DNA from: Phyllobacterium trifolii
GTDB lineage: Bacteria > Pseudomonadota > Alphaproteobacteria > Rhizobiales > Rhizobiaceae
Length of the DNA: 64,000 nucleotides
Reading direction: 5' to 3'
NCBI RefSeq assembly: GCF_014192095.1
Contig: NZ_JACHXN010000009.1
Span: 1-64,000 of the forward strand
This document shows positions 38,750 to 48,272 of the stretch, piece after piece; the first letter of the stretch is position 1, and each line of letters begins with the position of its first letter. Position numbers and translations under genes: made by a program. The notes beneath the pieces are model-generated. The model was not told the DNA's origin. It worked only from the letters and a program-made list of their open reading frames with translations, and searched no databases.

Positions 38750-39538
38750 TCAGAAATGCATGACCACGCCGACGATCGGCCCCTGTTGGACGACGTCGAA
38801 GACGAAACCGTCATCGCTGTAGTCGACACCCAGCGCCCGGTATCCGCCGACGGCCGAGAACGTGTCGTTGAACTTGTAGCCGATGCCGCCCATGACATCC
38901 CAGTCAACATTCGCGCCGCCGCCGCCGACCAGTCCCCAACCCGTCAGGTAAAAGTTGTCCGTGATCGAATACTTGCCGCGAACACCGACAAGTCCGTCGA
39001 CCCAGGTCGCGCTGTCACTCCGCTCGACACCGTCGAGGATGCCGCCGCTGAATGAAATGTCCGTATTGACGTACCAGACCCTTGCGCCGGCGACGAGATC
39101 AAGATTGCCTCTCTGATCCTCCAATACTGAGTATCCGGCTCCGATGAGTCCGGCAAATGTTTGGGATGTCACGTCGACGCTGCCGGCGAGAATGCCCCTC
39201 GGCGTTCCGGAATCGCTCGATAACTTTGTATAGATGATGTCGGCGAAAATACTGTAGCGGTCATAGCGCGCCTCGCCGATCGCCATGGCGGCGAAATCGA
39301 GATTGTCGAGGATGTCGCCGAAGTCGGCATCGACATGCACCTCCGGCAAACCGAACTGTGCTATGTCGCCCGATAGGCCGGCAGCCCAGAAATACGGGGC
39401 GAAAGCGAAGGTCCAGCCTTCTTTTTCGGTCTGCTTGAGTTCAGGTGCCATCGCCGAGTAAATGTCAGCGGCCCGAACCGGGCTTATCGCCAGAAGCCCG
39501 GCCGTCAACACGCATGCAAAAGTAATAGAATATTTCAT
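38750..39538 (-). CDS. Outer-membrane beta-barrel protein, 262 aa
   Basis: A cleavable signal peptide (MKYSITFACVLTAGLLAISP, cut near VRAA) is followed by alternating aromatic and hydrophobic strands (WTFAFAPYFWAAGLSG, NLDLVAGARVWYVN, VGGYRALGVDY). The terminal phenylalanine (IVGVVMHF) is typical of barrel proteins. Members of this class occur beside DUF2092 and sulfatase genes. A role in passage of sulfated substrates is possible but not shown. Confidence 0.82.
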   Translation of the reverse strand: MKYSITFACVLTAGLLAISPVRAADIYSAMAPELKQTEKEGWTFAFAPYFWAAGLSGDIAQFGLPEVHVDADFGDILDNLDFAAMAIGEARYDRYSIFADIIYTKLSSDSGTPRGILAGSVDVTSQTFAGLIGAGYSVLEDQRGNLDLVAGARVWYVNTDISFSGGILDGVERSDSATWVDGLVGVRGKYSITDNFYLTGWGLVGGGGANVDWDVMGGIGYKFNDTFSAVGGYRALGVDYSDDGFVFDVVQQGPIVGVVMHF

Positions 39539-39685
39539 TGCTTGTCCCCCTTTTTGAACCTCGCGTCGTTCTCCGCCACACTCCCCCGTCTCGTCCGATC
39601 TATGTCCTAATCTCCTTCACCGCGTTGCCCGTGCCCTGCCTCTGCCCTTTTCATACAGGCTGCCGCGACAGCAAGTTGGTGTCCG

Positions 39686-39922
39686 TCATCTCGGAAACAA
39701 AAATGTTGCTGCGCGTGCACCGAAGCCGTCAGGCCCAACTGGATTGGTGTTGACCTTTACCAGCTTCGCCACCGTGAAATTGATGGTAGCCGCCATCGTG
39801 GTTGCCCTTGGAATGGCACCACTGATAAGCGAAGCAATTGGATTCGAGAGTTTCTTGGCGAGGTCCTCGCTGGATTCCTGTGCCGAAACACCGCTTAGCG
39901 CTGTCCATCCGGTTCTACGCAC
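39686..39922 (-). pseudogene. Internally deleted relic of a neuromedin-U-like outer-membrane transporter
   Basis: The frame joins the family's mature N-terminus (SSEDLAKKLSNPIASLIS) to pieces of its C-terminus (INFTVAKLVKVNTNPV, then GPDGFGARAATFLFPR). The roughly 200 residues usually between them are gone. The family is a transporter-annotated barrel of 250-300 residues. Keeping both ends in one frame after at least two internal deletions is unusual, and no function is expected. Confidence 0.65.
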
Positions 39923-39984
39923 TCCTTGTTGCCGCCATCGGGCGCGCTGACTTCAAACGCTTGACAGTCCTGACAAGCGGAATT

Positions 39985-40914
39985 TCAGGTTTGCCGCGTG
40001 ATGCAGCGAAATCCCACATGGCAAGTGGATGTGTCGACAGGCTGGGCCATTCGCGCGGCGGGGCGATAGCGCCGGCAATAATTTGGAGCACACAGAAACG
40101 AGCCGCCCTTCATTACCTTGCGCGGGATCGTGATCTCGGGCTGGCCAGGATCAATGCTTTCTTCCTTTTTCCCGCCTCTGGGGTTGTGAAGCGTGCAACA
40201 GGGGCTGTTGATCTTATTATGCTCTTGATACCAGTCGGTGGTCCACTGCCAGACATTCCCGGCCATGTCATAAAGGCCATAGTTGTTTGGGGGGAAAGCA
40301 GCGACAGGCGCTGTCCACTCGTAGCCGTCTTCAACCTTGTTCTGCCAGGGAAACTCCCCCTGGAAGGTGTTCGCCATATATATGCCGCCAGGCGTCAGTT
40401 CATCGCCCCAGACGAACTCCGCGCCCTCCAGTCCGCCGCGTGCGGCAAATTCCCACTCGGCTTCGGTCGGTAGCTCCTTGCCTGCCCATTGCGCATAGGC
40501 TTCGGCGTCCTCATACGCGACATGGACAACAGGATGATCCGACAGACCTTTGATCGAGCTCGCAGGCCCGCGTGGATGCCGCCAATCTGCACCGGGCACG
40601 TAGGCCCACCAATTATAGCGATTGCCGAGATCAACACGGGTCTTGGGCTTGATGAACACCACAGATGATGGCGCAAGCATCTCCGGCTTGGCTCCCGGAT
40701 AATCGTCCGGATTTGCCGGGCGCTCGGCCAACGTGACATACCCGGTCGCCTCGACGAAGACTGCAAACTCACGGTTGGTGACGGCGCACGCGTCCATCCA
40801 GAAACGATTTATCGCCACCCGGTGGGCTGGAGCTTCTTCCGGATAGTGATAATCCGACCCCATGAGAAATGTTCCGTCAGGAATCTGCCTCATGTTCTTG
40901 AATGCAGGCTCCAT
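39985..40914 (-). CDS. Formylglycine-generating enzyme (sulfatase-modifying factor), 309 aa
   Basis: The FGE-sulfatase domain covers nearly the whole protein (IPDGTFLMGSDYHYPEEAPA; ELPTEAEWEFAARGG; YDMAGNVWQWTTDWY). The C-terminal segment GGSFLCAPNYCRRYRP holds the two active-site cysteines that bind copper and oxidise the sulfatase Cys to formylglycine. It ends HVGFRC. The start at 40914 has GGAG at good spacing; 40995 is a possible longer start. It would activate the three arylsulfatases of this window. The Tat signal of one of them agrees with modification in the cytoplasm before export. Confidence 0.92.
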   Translation of the reverse strand: MEPAFKNMRQIPDGTFLMGSDYHYPEEAPAHRVAINRFWMDACAVTNREFAVFVEATGYVTLAERPANPDDYPGAKPEMLAPSSVVFIKPKTRVDLGNRYNWWAYVPGADWRHPRGPASSIKGLSDHPVVHVAYEDAEAYAQWAGKELPTEAEWEFAARGGLEGAEFVWGDELTPGGIYMANTFQGEFPWQNKVEDGYEWTAPVAAFPPNNYGLYDMAGNVWQWTTDWYQEHNKINSPCCTLHNPRGGKKEESIDPGQPEITIPRKVMKGGSFLCAPNYCRRYRPAARMAQPVDTSTCHVGFRCITRQT

Positions 40915-41142
40915 AGTAGATTCTCCGGCTTCTCGATCCCCAAACGATCGATCCAGACCTTTAGCGTTGGTGATGGCGATGACGGGTCTGTCCATCTTTC
41001 AATGTGCCTCCATCCGCGAGACGCGGCCATCGGTGATCACGAGTATGCCGTCGCCACGGCCCTTCAAGTATGTCAACATCCACCGTAGGGCTGCCCCACT
41101 ACTTTCTAGGGCGGCTGTGCGATCCATTTTGCTGCGCAACAC

Positions 41143-43680
41143 CTACTGCGGCCCGGGCTGGACGTGATGAATCGGCTTGCCGTCCACTGCCATAGCTTCC
41201 GCATTCTCGAGTTTCTTGGTGTCCTCCTCGGAAAGCGTCGGCCGGTCCACCTTGAGCGTCAGCTTGTTAAGCTTGGCGGTCAGTGCGAAGGGCGGCTGAT
41301 AGTCGGCGTCGTTCACGCCGGTCAACGTGTCAGAACCGATGTCGAAGCTCTCATCCCACTGCAGGATCATCGGCAGTGTGTGCGGCATTTCCTTGGTGTC
41401 CACGACTTTGCCGTCTACCTTGAGCGTGCCGGTACCGGATTGGCCAAGACCACTCATGTTGTTGTACGCAAGCGTTCCGATGCCGAGGCCGTTGTACTTG
41501 AAGTCGAATTCAACGACGTGCTTGCCGGGTGTGAGCGCATCCGCGCCTTCCCACTTGATACGTTTGAGATCGACCAGATTCCAGAGGAAAATCGGCTTGC
41601 CCTTGAGCAGATAGAAGCCGTAACCAGCGAAACGACCGCCAGAGGTGAGGATCATGCCCTCCGCGTCACCTTCGGGAACGTCAATGTCCGCGGTGATCGT
41701 GTAGGAGCTGTTGAGGACGGAAGGCGAGTCGCCCTGCGGCAAACCGACCATCGGGAGGGTGTAGATAAACTCCGAGCGACCGGCGGTGATGTTCGGGCGT
41801 GGCGCTACGATACGACCTGCCACCGAGGCGTCCATGGGGAAGACCCCATATCTCTTGGCCTCCGCAATGAACAGCTTCTTCATCTGCTTGACCTTGTTGG
41901 GATTTTGGGCGGCGATATTCTGGGACTGGCTGAAATCCGCACTCAGGTCATAGAGCTCGAGCACCTGGTTGTTGAGCGGGTCTGGATTGGCGGCACCGAA
42001 GGCCTCCCACGGCGCGCGATTGACTTTGGTACTGAGCAGCCAGCCTTCCTCGTAGAGTGCCCATTGGCCCATCATCTCGAAATATTGGGTCTTGTGCCGT
42101 GAGGCTGCCTTGGCGTTGGCCTTGTCGAACGTGTAGGCAAAACTCGTGCCCTCGATGGCCGCCTGCTTGATACCGTCCACGGTTTCGGGCGCGGGAATGC
42201 CGCTCACTTCGAGAATAGTCGGCACCACATCTATGACGTGCGTGAACTGTTGACGCAGGCCGCCCTTGTCCTTGATGCGCGCCGGCCACGAGATCGCCAT
42301 GTTCTGCCCGATGCCGCCAAGTTTGGAGGCATTTTGCTTGAACCATGTGAACGGGGTATCGAAAGCCCAGGACCAGCCCGCCGACATGTGATTGTAGGTC
42401 TGCTCGGTGCCCCACACATCATACCACTTCATCTGCTCCTCGACCGGCATCTCGTTAATACCGTTGAAGAACGCCACCTCATTAGGCGTACCAAGAGGCC
42501 CGCCCTCGGCGCTCGTGCCATTGTCACCGTTGATATAGATGATGATCGTGTTGTCGAGCTTGCCCATGTCCTCGATGGTTTGGATAACGCGGCCGATCTC
42601 GTGGTCGCTGTAGGCGGCGTAGGCGGCGAAGATTTCCGCCTGCTTGATAAAGAGCTTCTTTTCCTCTGGTTTCAAATCATCCCAGTTCTTGAGGACAGTC
42701 GCGGGCCAAGGCTCCAGCTGGGTATACTGAGGGATCACGCCGAGCTTTTTCTGGTTCGCGAAGATCTGCTCGCGAAGCTTGTTCCAGCCCTCGTCGAAGA
42801 GATGCATTTGGCCGATCTTCTCCACCCATTCCTTGGTCGGATGATGTGGTGCGTGTGTGGCTCCGGGCGCGTATTTCATGAAGAAGGGCTTGTCCGGCAT
42901 CGTCTGGTTGAGGCGATTCAGGTAATCAATGGCGTCATCGGCCATTCCCGTCACCAGGTTCCAACCCGGCTTGCCCTCGAAGGGATAGATCTGTGTGGTG
43001 TTGCGGAACAGGTTCGGTTGCCATTGGTTCGCATCGCCACCCACGAACCCGTAGAAATATTCGAAGCCCATGCCGTTGGGCCATTGGTCGAATGGCCCGG
43101 CCTGGCTGGCTTCAAAGGCTGGGGTGTTGTGATCCTTGCCGAACCAGGAGGTGGCGTAACCGTTGTCTAGCAGTATCCTCCCGATAGTGGCTTTGTCCTT
43201 GGCGATGATGCTGTTATAGCCGGGGAAACCCGTGGACTGCTCGGAGATCACTCCGAAGCCGGCCGAGTGATGGTTGCGCCCGGTGATGAGCGCGGCCCTC
43301 GTCGGCGAGCATAACGCAGTAGAGTGAATATTATTATAGCGCAGGCCTTCATTCGCAACGCGGTCCATCGTTGGCGTCGGGATGACGCCGCCGAAGGTGC
43401 TCGGCACGCCAAACCCGGCGTCATCCGTGATGATGAGCAGCACGTTCGGTGCCTCCTTCGGCGGCACGACGCGCGGGGCCCACCACGCTTTTGACTTCAA
43501 CGCGTCATCCTTGACCACACCACCGAATTTCGGATCGGGGGTCGGCAACTGCTTGCCGTCGATTGTGCTCGTGGCTCCCGGTGAGCCCGGCTCGCCGGTG
43601 ATCTCCTGGGCGTTTGCCCTGTTGAAAGAAACGGCAGTCAAACTCAATGTGGCAAGAAACAGTGTGCCAATCCTCAACAT
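41143..43680 (-). CDS. Long arylsulfatase (first of a duplicated pair), 845 aa
   Basis: The sulfatase motif CSPTR starts at Cys124 (ALCSPTRAALITGR), with metal ligands in LIITDDAGFG (Asp86-Asp87) and YINGDNGTSAEGG. A Sec signal peptide ends at ANAQ (residue 25). Past the catalytic domain an extension with a beta-sandwich-like region (about 640-800) resembles that of other long bacterial arylsulfatases. The start at 43680 has GGAGG nine bases before it; an in-frame start at 43800 would hide the signal. It is paralogous to the product of 44777-47206, with near-identical first 20 residues and leader DNA. Upstream lies copy B of the 19-bp element. Confidence 0.92.
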   Translation of the reverse strand: MLRIGTLFLATLSLTAVSFNRANAQEITGEPGSPGATSTIDGKQLPTPDPKFGGVVKDDALKSKAWWAPRVVPPKEAPNVLLIITDDAGFGVPSTFGGVIPTPTMDRVANEGLRYNNIHSTALCSPTRAALITGRNHHSAGFGVISEQSTGFPGYNSIIAKDKATIGRILLDNGYATSWFGKDHNTPAFEASQAGPFDQWPNGMGFEYFYGFVGGDANQWQPNLFRNTTQIYPFEGKPGWNLVTGMADDAIDYLNRLNQTMPDKPFFMKYAPGATHAPHHPTKEWVEKIGQMHLFDEGWNKLREQIFANQKKLGVIPQYTQLEPWPATVLKNWDDLKPEEKKLFIKQAEIFAAYAAYSDHEIGRVIQTIEDMGKLDNTIIIYINGDNGTSAEGGPLGTPNEVAFFNGINEMPVEEQMKWYDVWGTEQTYNHMSAGWSWAFDTPFTWFKQNASKLGGIGQNMAISWPARIKDKGGLRQQFTHVIDVVPTILEVSGIPAPETVDGIKQAAIEGTSFAYTFDKANAKAASRHKTQYFEMMGQWALYEEGWLLSTKVNRAPWEAFGAANPDPLNNQVLELYDLSADFSQSQNIAAQNPNKVKQMKKLFIAEAKRYGVFPMDASVAGRIVAPRPNITAGRSEFIYTLPMVGLPQGDSPSVLNSSYTITADIDVPEGDAEGMILTSGGRFAGYGFYLLKGKPIFLWNLVDLKRIKWEGADALTPGKHVVEFDFKYNGLGIGTLAYNNMSGLGQSGTGTLKVDGKVVDTKEMPHTLPMILQWDESFDIGSDTLTGVNDADYQPPFALTAKLNKLTLKVDRPTLSEEDTKKLENAEAMAVDGKPIHHVQPGPQ

Positions 43681-44151
43681 CGTCACATCCTCCCGGTTGA
43701 CGTGCGGCCAAGACCGCCGGCCCATTCGGCCAAAATGGAAACGCGACATCGAGCGACTCTCCTGGGTGATATGCGTCGGGCCAATCAGGCATCGCGTCAC
43801 TGGCGAGAGGAACGGTGCGTTCTCTGAATTGCAGGGTAGACCACCGCTGCTCGAGGCGGGAGGTATGTTACTGTAGGCTACCCCTTAGGAATCGTCGGCG
43901 AGTTGGGCCTTCTGAGTTCGCCCAAAGGTGCGAGCGAGTATCCACTGGATAAGTGCTGCGTCATTCAGCGAGGGTGGTTGCTGGGGTCATGGCACTTCGT
44001 GGCAAACCGCCTATCACCAGTGAACACTGCGTCGTTGTCCTTGGCATATTGATCCAACAGGGTGAACATTCGTCGCCAACTCGCCGCACAACAACTGCCC
44101 AATCGTCGACGGAACAATCCGGAGCAGGTCTGCCCTTGGTCCCTTGAAATC
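43681..44151. promoter_or_regulatory. Leader and promoter region of the first long sulfatase
   Basis: No gene is seen here. About 100 bases next to the start, and a second block near 43800-43881, closely match the leader of the other long sulfatase (47207-47437). Shared elements are an AGGAGAGTCGCT-ATG-like start and the 19-bp element. The remaining bases up to 44151 hold nothing recognised. Confidence 0.6.
43863..43881. promoter_or_regulatory. 19-bp tandem palindrome, copy B
   Basis: GTATGTTACTGTAGGCTAC fits GTA-N3-TAC-N-GTA-N3-TAC exactly. It is 183 bases upstream of the first long sulfatase start, at the far end of the leader that both long sulfatases share. Confidence 0.7.
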
Positions 44152-44511
44152 TCACACTTGTCTGGCGGCCATGCGCTCGGCAGCGAGCAGAACGGTGAGG
44201 CACAGGTGTAGGGCGACGGCGGGCCATAGCAACAAACCCACTGTTATTCCCATGACACCCAGATAACAGAGATAAACGGTTGCGAGCAGATTATAGATGA
44301 TCATCGCCCGAGAGATTGGCCGCGCGGCGGGGTCCGGCCAAGAGGTCAAGGCAAAGCCCAGCAGGACTATGCCCGAGAGTCGCCCGAGCGACTGGCCGGA
44401 TTCGGACAGTTCACCTCCAAAAATCAGCCGTCCAAACAGCACCGGACTGAAGAGCAGGATCAGGCCCGTGGCGGCGGTTTCGATGGCAGCGGCAGTTGTG
44501 ACCCATCTCAT
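44152..44511 (-). CDS. Small four-helix membrane protein, 119 aa
   Basis: Four hydrophobic segments fill the protein (AAAIETAATGLILLFSPVLF; LSGIVLLGFAL; MIIYNLLATVYLCYLGVMGI; LLWPAVALHLCLTVLLA). The family is not recognised. Its ATG overlaps the stop of the small gene upstream by ATGA. A truncated paralogue lies at 32945-33070 next to the IS6 element, so this type of gene recurs in the sulfatase island. Confidence 0.75.
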   Translation of the reverse strand: MRWVTTAAAIETAATGLILLFSPVLFGRLIFGGELSESGQSLGRLSGIVLLGFALTSWPDPAARPISRAMIIYNLLATVYLCYLGVMGITVGLLLWPAVALHLCLTVLLAAERMAARQV

Positions 44512-44690
44512 CGCGTCTTTACCTCAAGGTGACCTGCGACGCTGCTCTCCCGGCGCTCCGGCTCGCCGTATTTCCTCGCAGGTTCACCGAACAATGGGAA
44601 CGAAGAGCGGCCAGCTCCCAGCGCCAGAGGTCCCCACACCAGATCTCGCGGACGGATGCAAAACAAACCAGTCTTGTCATTCTGGGCCAT
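44508..44690 (-). CDS. Hypothetical small protein, 60 aa
   Basis: GGAGG lies just before the ATG and the stop overlaps the next gene's start by ATGA, both of which support translation. The product is basic and shows no membrane segment (MAQNDKTGLFCIRPRDLVWG). The family is not recognised. It may serve mainly to couple translation to the membrane protein. Confidence 0.5.
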   Translation of the reverse strand: MAQNDKTGLFCIRPRDLVWGPLALGAGRSSFPLFGEPARKYGEPERRESSVAGHLEVKTR

Positions 44691-44776
44691 GGCAGCCTCC
44701 TCATTGAAGCTTTTTCAACTGAACCAAGTCCGCTAAACTTCCCGGCAGTGGCCGAAAGGTGCTAACGCCTTGATGC

Positions 44777-47206
44777 TTACTCCGGTTCGAGCTTCAAGGT
44801 CAGCTTGTCGATCTTGCCGGTGAATCTGAATGGAGAGTCATAGCGATACTCCACCATCGCGACCCCGGTTCGGGTGTCCAGACCGACGTCGAAGCTTTCG
44901 TCTTCGGGAAAGGTAATCGGCGTGGTGTGCTCCAGCGTATTCGTTGCCACTTCCTTACCGTCCACGGACAACGCGCCTGTGCCACCCTTGCCCAGACCCG
45001 GACCGTCGGACTTGAAGGCGAAGACGATCGTGTGTTTGCCCGGTTGCAGTTCGGGCCCTTCCCACATCGTACGCTTGAGGTCGAGCAGGTTATAGATGAA
45101 CACGATCCTGCTCCGGCCGATGCCGAAATCGCCCTTGCTCAGGAACAGGCCATAGCCGCCGAAGCGCCCGCCCTCGGTGACGATCATGCCCTCCGCGCCA
45201 CCTTCGGGAATCTCGACCTCAGCGGTGATCGTATAGGACCTGTTCAGGATGCTCGGGGCAGCGCTTTTGGGCACGCCGCTCAGTTCACCCGAATAGGTAA
45301 ACTCCGTTCGTCCCGCCGTGAGGTTCGGACGCGCCGCGTTCCACCGTGAGAGCGTCGAGTTGTCGAGCGGCAGCACGTTGTACTTCGCGGCCTCGGAATA
45401 AAAGAGGGCCTGCAGTTCCTTGACCTTCTCCGGCATCTGTGCCGCAAGGTCGTCGAACTGGGTTGGATCCTTCGCGACGTTGTAGAGTTCCCAGTTGTAC
45501 CCTGTGATGACATCCGGAGGTGCTGCGGTGCTCAGTTTCCAGGGAGTAGTGGCCGGGGTCGTGGCCGCCACCCACCCATCGTGATAGATGGCCCGGTTGC
45601 CGAGCATCTCAAAATATTGCGTCGTGTGTCGCGTCGGCGCGTCGGCGTTGGCCTTGTCCCAAGCGTACATCATGCTCGTGCCTTCGACGGGCTGCTGCTT
45701 GATGCCATTGATCATCTCGGGTTCCGGGATGCCGGTCGCCTCCAGGACGGTGGGTACGATGTCGATCATGTGGTGGAACTGCCGGCGGATACCACCCAGA
45801 TCGGTAATGTGGCCGGGCCACGACATTGCTACGCCCTGCGCCGTTCCGCCGAAGTGCGAAGGCACCTGCTTAACCCATTTGAACGGCGTGTCCATCGCCC
45901 AGGCCCAGCCTGCAGCGAAGTGCGGGAACGTCCGTTCCGATCCCCAGAACGGATACCACAGGAACTGGTCTTTCACAGGTACGGGGACGCCATTGAAGGT
46001 GGTGAACTCGTTAGGCGTTCCGTCGAGCATGCCTTCGGAGCTCGCACCGTTGTCGCCACCGATATAGATGATCAAGGTATTATCGAGTTCGCCGAGGTCT
46101 TCGACGGATTGGATGACTCGTCCGATCTCATGATCGGTGTAAGCGAGGTAGGCCCCGTAGATGTCCGCTTGCTTGATGTAGAGCTTCTTCTGCTCCACGC
46201 TCAAGGAGCCCCACTCCGGCAGCTCTTTCGGCCAAGGCGTCAGCTTGGCGTTCCCGGGCATGATGCCCAGCCTTTGCTGGTTGGCGAAGATTGTCTCGCG
46301 CACCTTGTTCCAGCCCTCGTCGAAGAGATGCATGTCGCCGATCTTTTTGACCCATTCCGGAGTCGGATGGTGCGGGGCATGTGTACCGCCCGGCACGTAA
46401 TAGACGAAGAATGGCTTGTCGGGCGCGATCTCCTTCAACTGCTTCATGTACTGGATCGCGTCATCCGCCATGGCCGTGGTCAGGTTCCAGCCGGGCTTGC
46501 CCTCGAACGGGTAGATGGCCGTCGTATTGCGGTACAGGTTGGGCTCCCACTGGCTGGCGTCGCCGCCGACGAAGCCGTAAAAATATTCGAAGCCCATTCC
46601 CGTCGGCCATTGGTTGAACGGCCCAGCTTGGCTCGACTGAAATGACGGCGTGTTGTGATCCTTGCCGAACCAGGACGTGGCGTACCCGTTCTCTTTGAGG
46701 ATCGTGCCGATCGTTCCTTTATCGACCGGGATGATCGAGTCGTAACCCGGGAACCCCGTCGATATTTCGCCAACCACGCCGGAACCAACCGAGTGATGGT
46801 TGCGCCCGGTGATCAACGCCGCCCTTGTGGGCGAGCAGAGTGACGTCGAGTGGAAATTGGTGAAGCGGAGACCCTGCTTTGCAATGCGATCCATGGCGGG
46901 AGTGGGTATGACGCCACCGAAGGTGCTTGGCGCACCGAAACCTTGGTCATCAGTCATGATAAGGAGCACGTTGGGTGCACCCTTCGGCGGCACGATGCGC
47001 GGGGCCCACCAGGGCTGTGACTCCGAGGCCTTCTGCTTGATCACCCCGCCGAATTTCGGAGCGGGCGGCGGGAGTTGTTTTCCGTCGGTCGTGGTTGTCG
47101 CACCGGGTGAACCTGGGGCACCTGTGACCTGCTGGGCGTTAGCCCGCTCGAGGGAAACGGCCGTCAAACTCACAGTGGCAAGAAACAGCGTGCCAATCCT
47201 CAACAT
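44777..47206 (-). CDS. Long arylsulfatase (second of a duplicated pair), 809 aa
   Basis: It has the same design as its paralogue at 41143-43680: signal peptide to ANAQ, metal-binding LIMTDDQGFG, Cys124 in SLCSPTRAALITGR, a further YIGGDNGASSEG metal motif and a C-terminal beta-rich extension ending KIDKLTLKLEPE. GGAGG precedes the start at 47206. It is 36 residues shorter, lacking the partner's C-terminal tail. The divergence between the two proteins, contrasted with their conserved leaders, suggests different substrates under one control. Confidence 0.92.
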   Translation of the reverse strand: MLRIGTLFLATVSLTAVSLERANAQQVTGAPGSPGATTTTDGKQLPPPAPKFGGVIKQKASESQPWWAPRIVPPKGAPNVLLIMTDDQGFGAPSTFGGVIPTPAMDRIAKQGLRFTNFHSTSLCSPTRAALITGRNHHSVGSGVVGEISTGFPGYDSIIPVDKGTIGTILKENGYATSWFGKDHNTPSFQSSQAGPFNQWPTGMGFEYFYGFVGGDASQWEPNLYRNTTAIYPFEGKPGWNLTTAMADDAIQYMKQLKEIAPDKPFFVYYVPGGTHAPHHPTPEWVKKIGDMHLFDEGWNKVRETIFANQQRLGIMPGNAKLTPWPKELPEWGSLSVEQKKLYIKQADIYGAYLAYTDHEIGRVIQSVEDLGELDNTLIIYIGGDNGASSEGMLDGTPNEFTTFNGVPVPVKDQFLWYPFWGSERTFPHFAAGWAWAMDTPFKWVKQVPSHFGGTAQGVAMSWPGHITDLGGIRRQFHHMIDIVPTVLEATGIPEPEMINGIKQQPVEGTSMMYAWDKANADAPTRHTTQYFEMLGNRAIYHDGWVAATTPATTPWKLSTAAPPDVITGYNWELYNVAKDPTQFDDLAAQMPEKVKELQALFYSEAAKYNVLPLDNSTLSRWNAARPNLTAGRTEFTYSGELSGVPKSAAPSILNRSYTITAEVEIPEGGAEGMIVTEGGRFGGYGLFLSKGDFGIGRSRIVFIYNLLDLKRTMWEGPELQPGKHTIVFAFKSDGPGLGKGGTGALSVDGKEVATNTLEHTTPITFPEDESFDVGLDTRTGVAMVEYRYDSPFRFTGKIDKLTLKLEPE

Positions 47207-47418
47207 CGTCACATCCTCCCCCTCTAATCGGTGTGCGGCCAAGACCGCCGGCCCTTTCGGCCAAAATGGAACGCGACATCAAAGCGACTCTCCTGGGTGA
47301 TATGAGTCGGGTAAATCCAGCAAGGAAATGAGGCACAGGATCAGACGATCAAGTCACCGGAGAGAGGAACGGTGCGTTCTCTGGCTTGCAGGATAGACCA
47401 CCATAGGGCGAGCGGGAC
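47207..47418. promoter_or_regulatory. Leader of the second long sulfatase
   Basis: The 100 bases before the start are near-identical to the leader at 43681-43780, including AGGAGAGTCGCT, an ATG with a short open frame, and a GC-rich stretch able to fold (GGCC repeats). A second similar block lies around 47355-47400. The matched short frames differ by a one-base indel, so they are more likely an RNA feature than a peptide. Confidence 0.5.
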
Positions 47419-47437
47419 GTATGTTACTGTAACATAC
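47419..47437. promoter_or_regulatory. 19-bp tandem palindrome, copy C
   Basis: GTATGTTACTGTAACATAC fits the consensus exactly and is almost a perfect palindrome overall; only the central base is unpaired. It lies 213 bases upstream of the second long sulfatase start. Confidence 0.75.
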
Positions 47438-48135
47438 CTGAATGGCAGACCACCTGTAGAGATATTGATCGGCGACAAAGTTCCAAGTTTGTTCTTGGAT
47501 ATTGAAATAGCAGCATTCAATTGGGGTCAAATATGTTTGTCCGGCCGCATATGGTCGGCATCCTTTTGGATATTCCGTGGCTGTGCGCTTTCGTTGCTAC
47601 TCTACGCTTAGTCAGCGTTCTCTTACTAAGCGTTCCACCTTCCAGAGAGTCGGGAACGTCAGACGAACTAGCACCGACACGTTCAACCGACGCCTCCCGC
47701 GCGCTAATACCAACTTTCAGCGGCGGAAGACCTAGATGCGACGTGCGTCTTCTGACTCAAGTTAGCAAGGGCCGCTTCAAGGGCAGATTGGGAGCGGCCT
47801 TTGCGTCTCTTCGAATGTCTCCGATACGTTTGGACCTTGAACTTCGTTCAATGTCTGCAGATTTTCAAAACGGTCAAACCTCTGGTCCGCGCCGAACATA
47901 ACCGACAACATCCGCCATTAGTGCGGTTGCGAGGCGGCACTCGCCCTCTCATGGAGGGGCACTCCACTCCGATTGAGTGTCCTAACGCAGGTGACCTGAT
48001 GATGTCATTGCTGGCTCGTCTGGCGCATCTTCCTGCTGCCCGTCGTGGATAGTTCGTGTTTTGATGATGACGACCGAAGCAGACATCCCGACCAAGCCTG
48101 CTCGAAGTGACACCATCTAAGCGTCGCCAATCCAC
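47438..48135. other. About 700 bases without a convincing gene
   Basis: Open frames of 80-126 codons occur on both strands but lack ribosome sites and recognisable sequence. An imperfect GC-rich hairpin with T's after it near 47769-47812 may be a weak terminator. Otherwise nothing is seen. Confidence 0.4.
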
Positions 48136-48154
48136 GTAGCATACAGTAGGTTAC
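48136..48154. promoter_or_regulatory. 19-bp tandem palindrome, copy D
   Basis: GTAGCATACAGTAGGTTAC fits GTA-N3-TAC-N-GTA-N3-TAC exactly. It is 119 bases upstream of the periplasmic protein gene at 48273, which is on the opposite strand to the sulfatases. Confidence 0.7.
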
Positions 48155-48272
48155 GCGACTTTGATCCGCTGGTGTGTCAGTGAAGACATTGGAGGAGCAA
48201 CACGTTTTTGGAGCGATGCAATATGTTGCCATGTCCACAGAACAATTCAGCCCGCAAACGAGGGGAATATTT

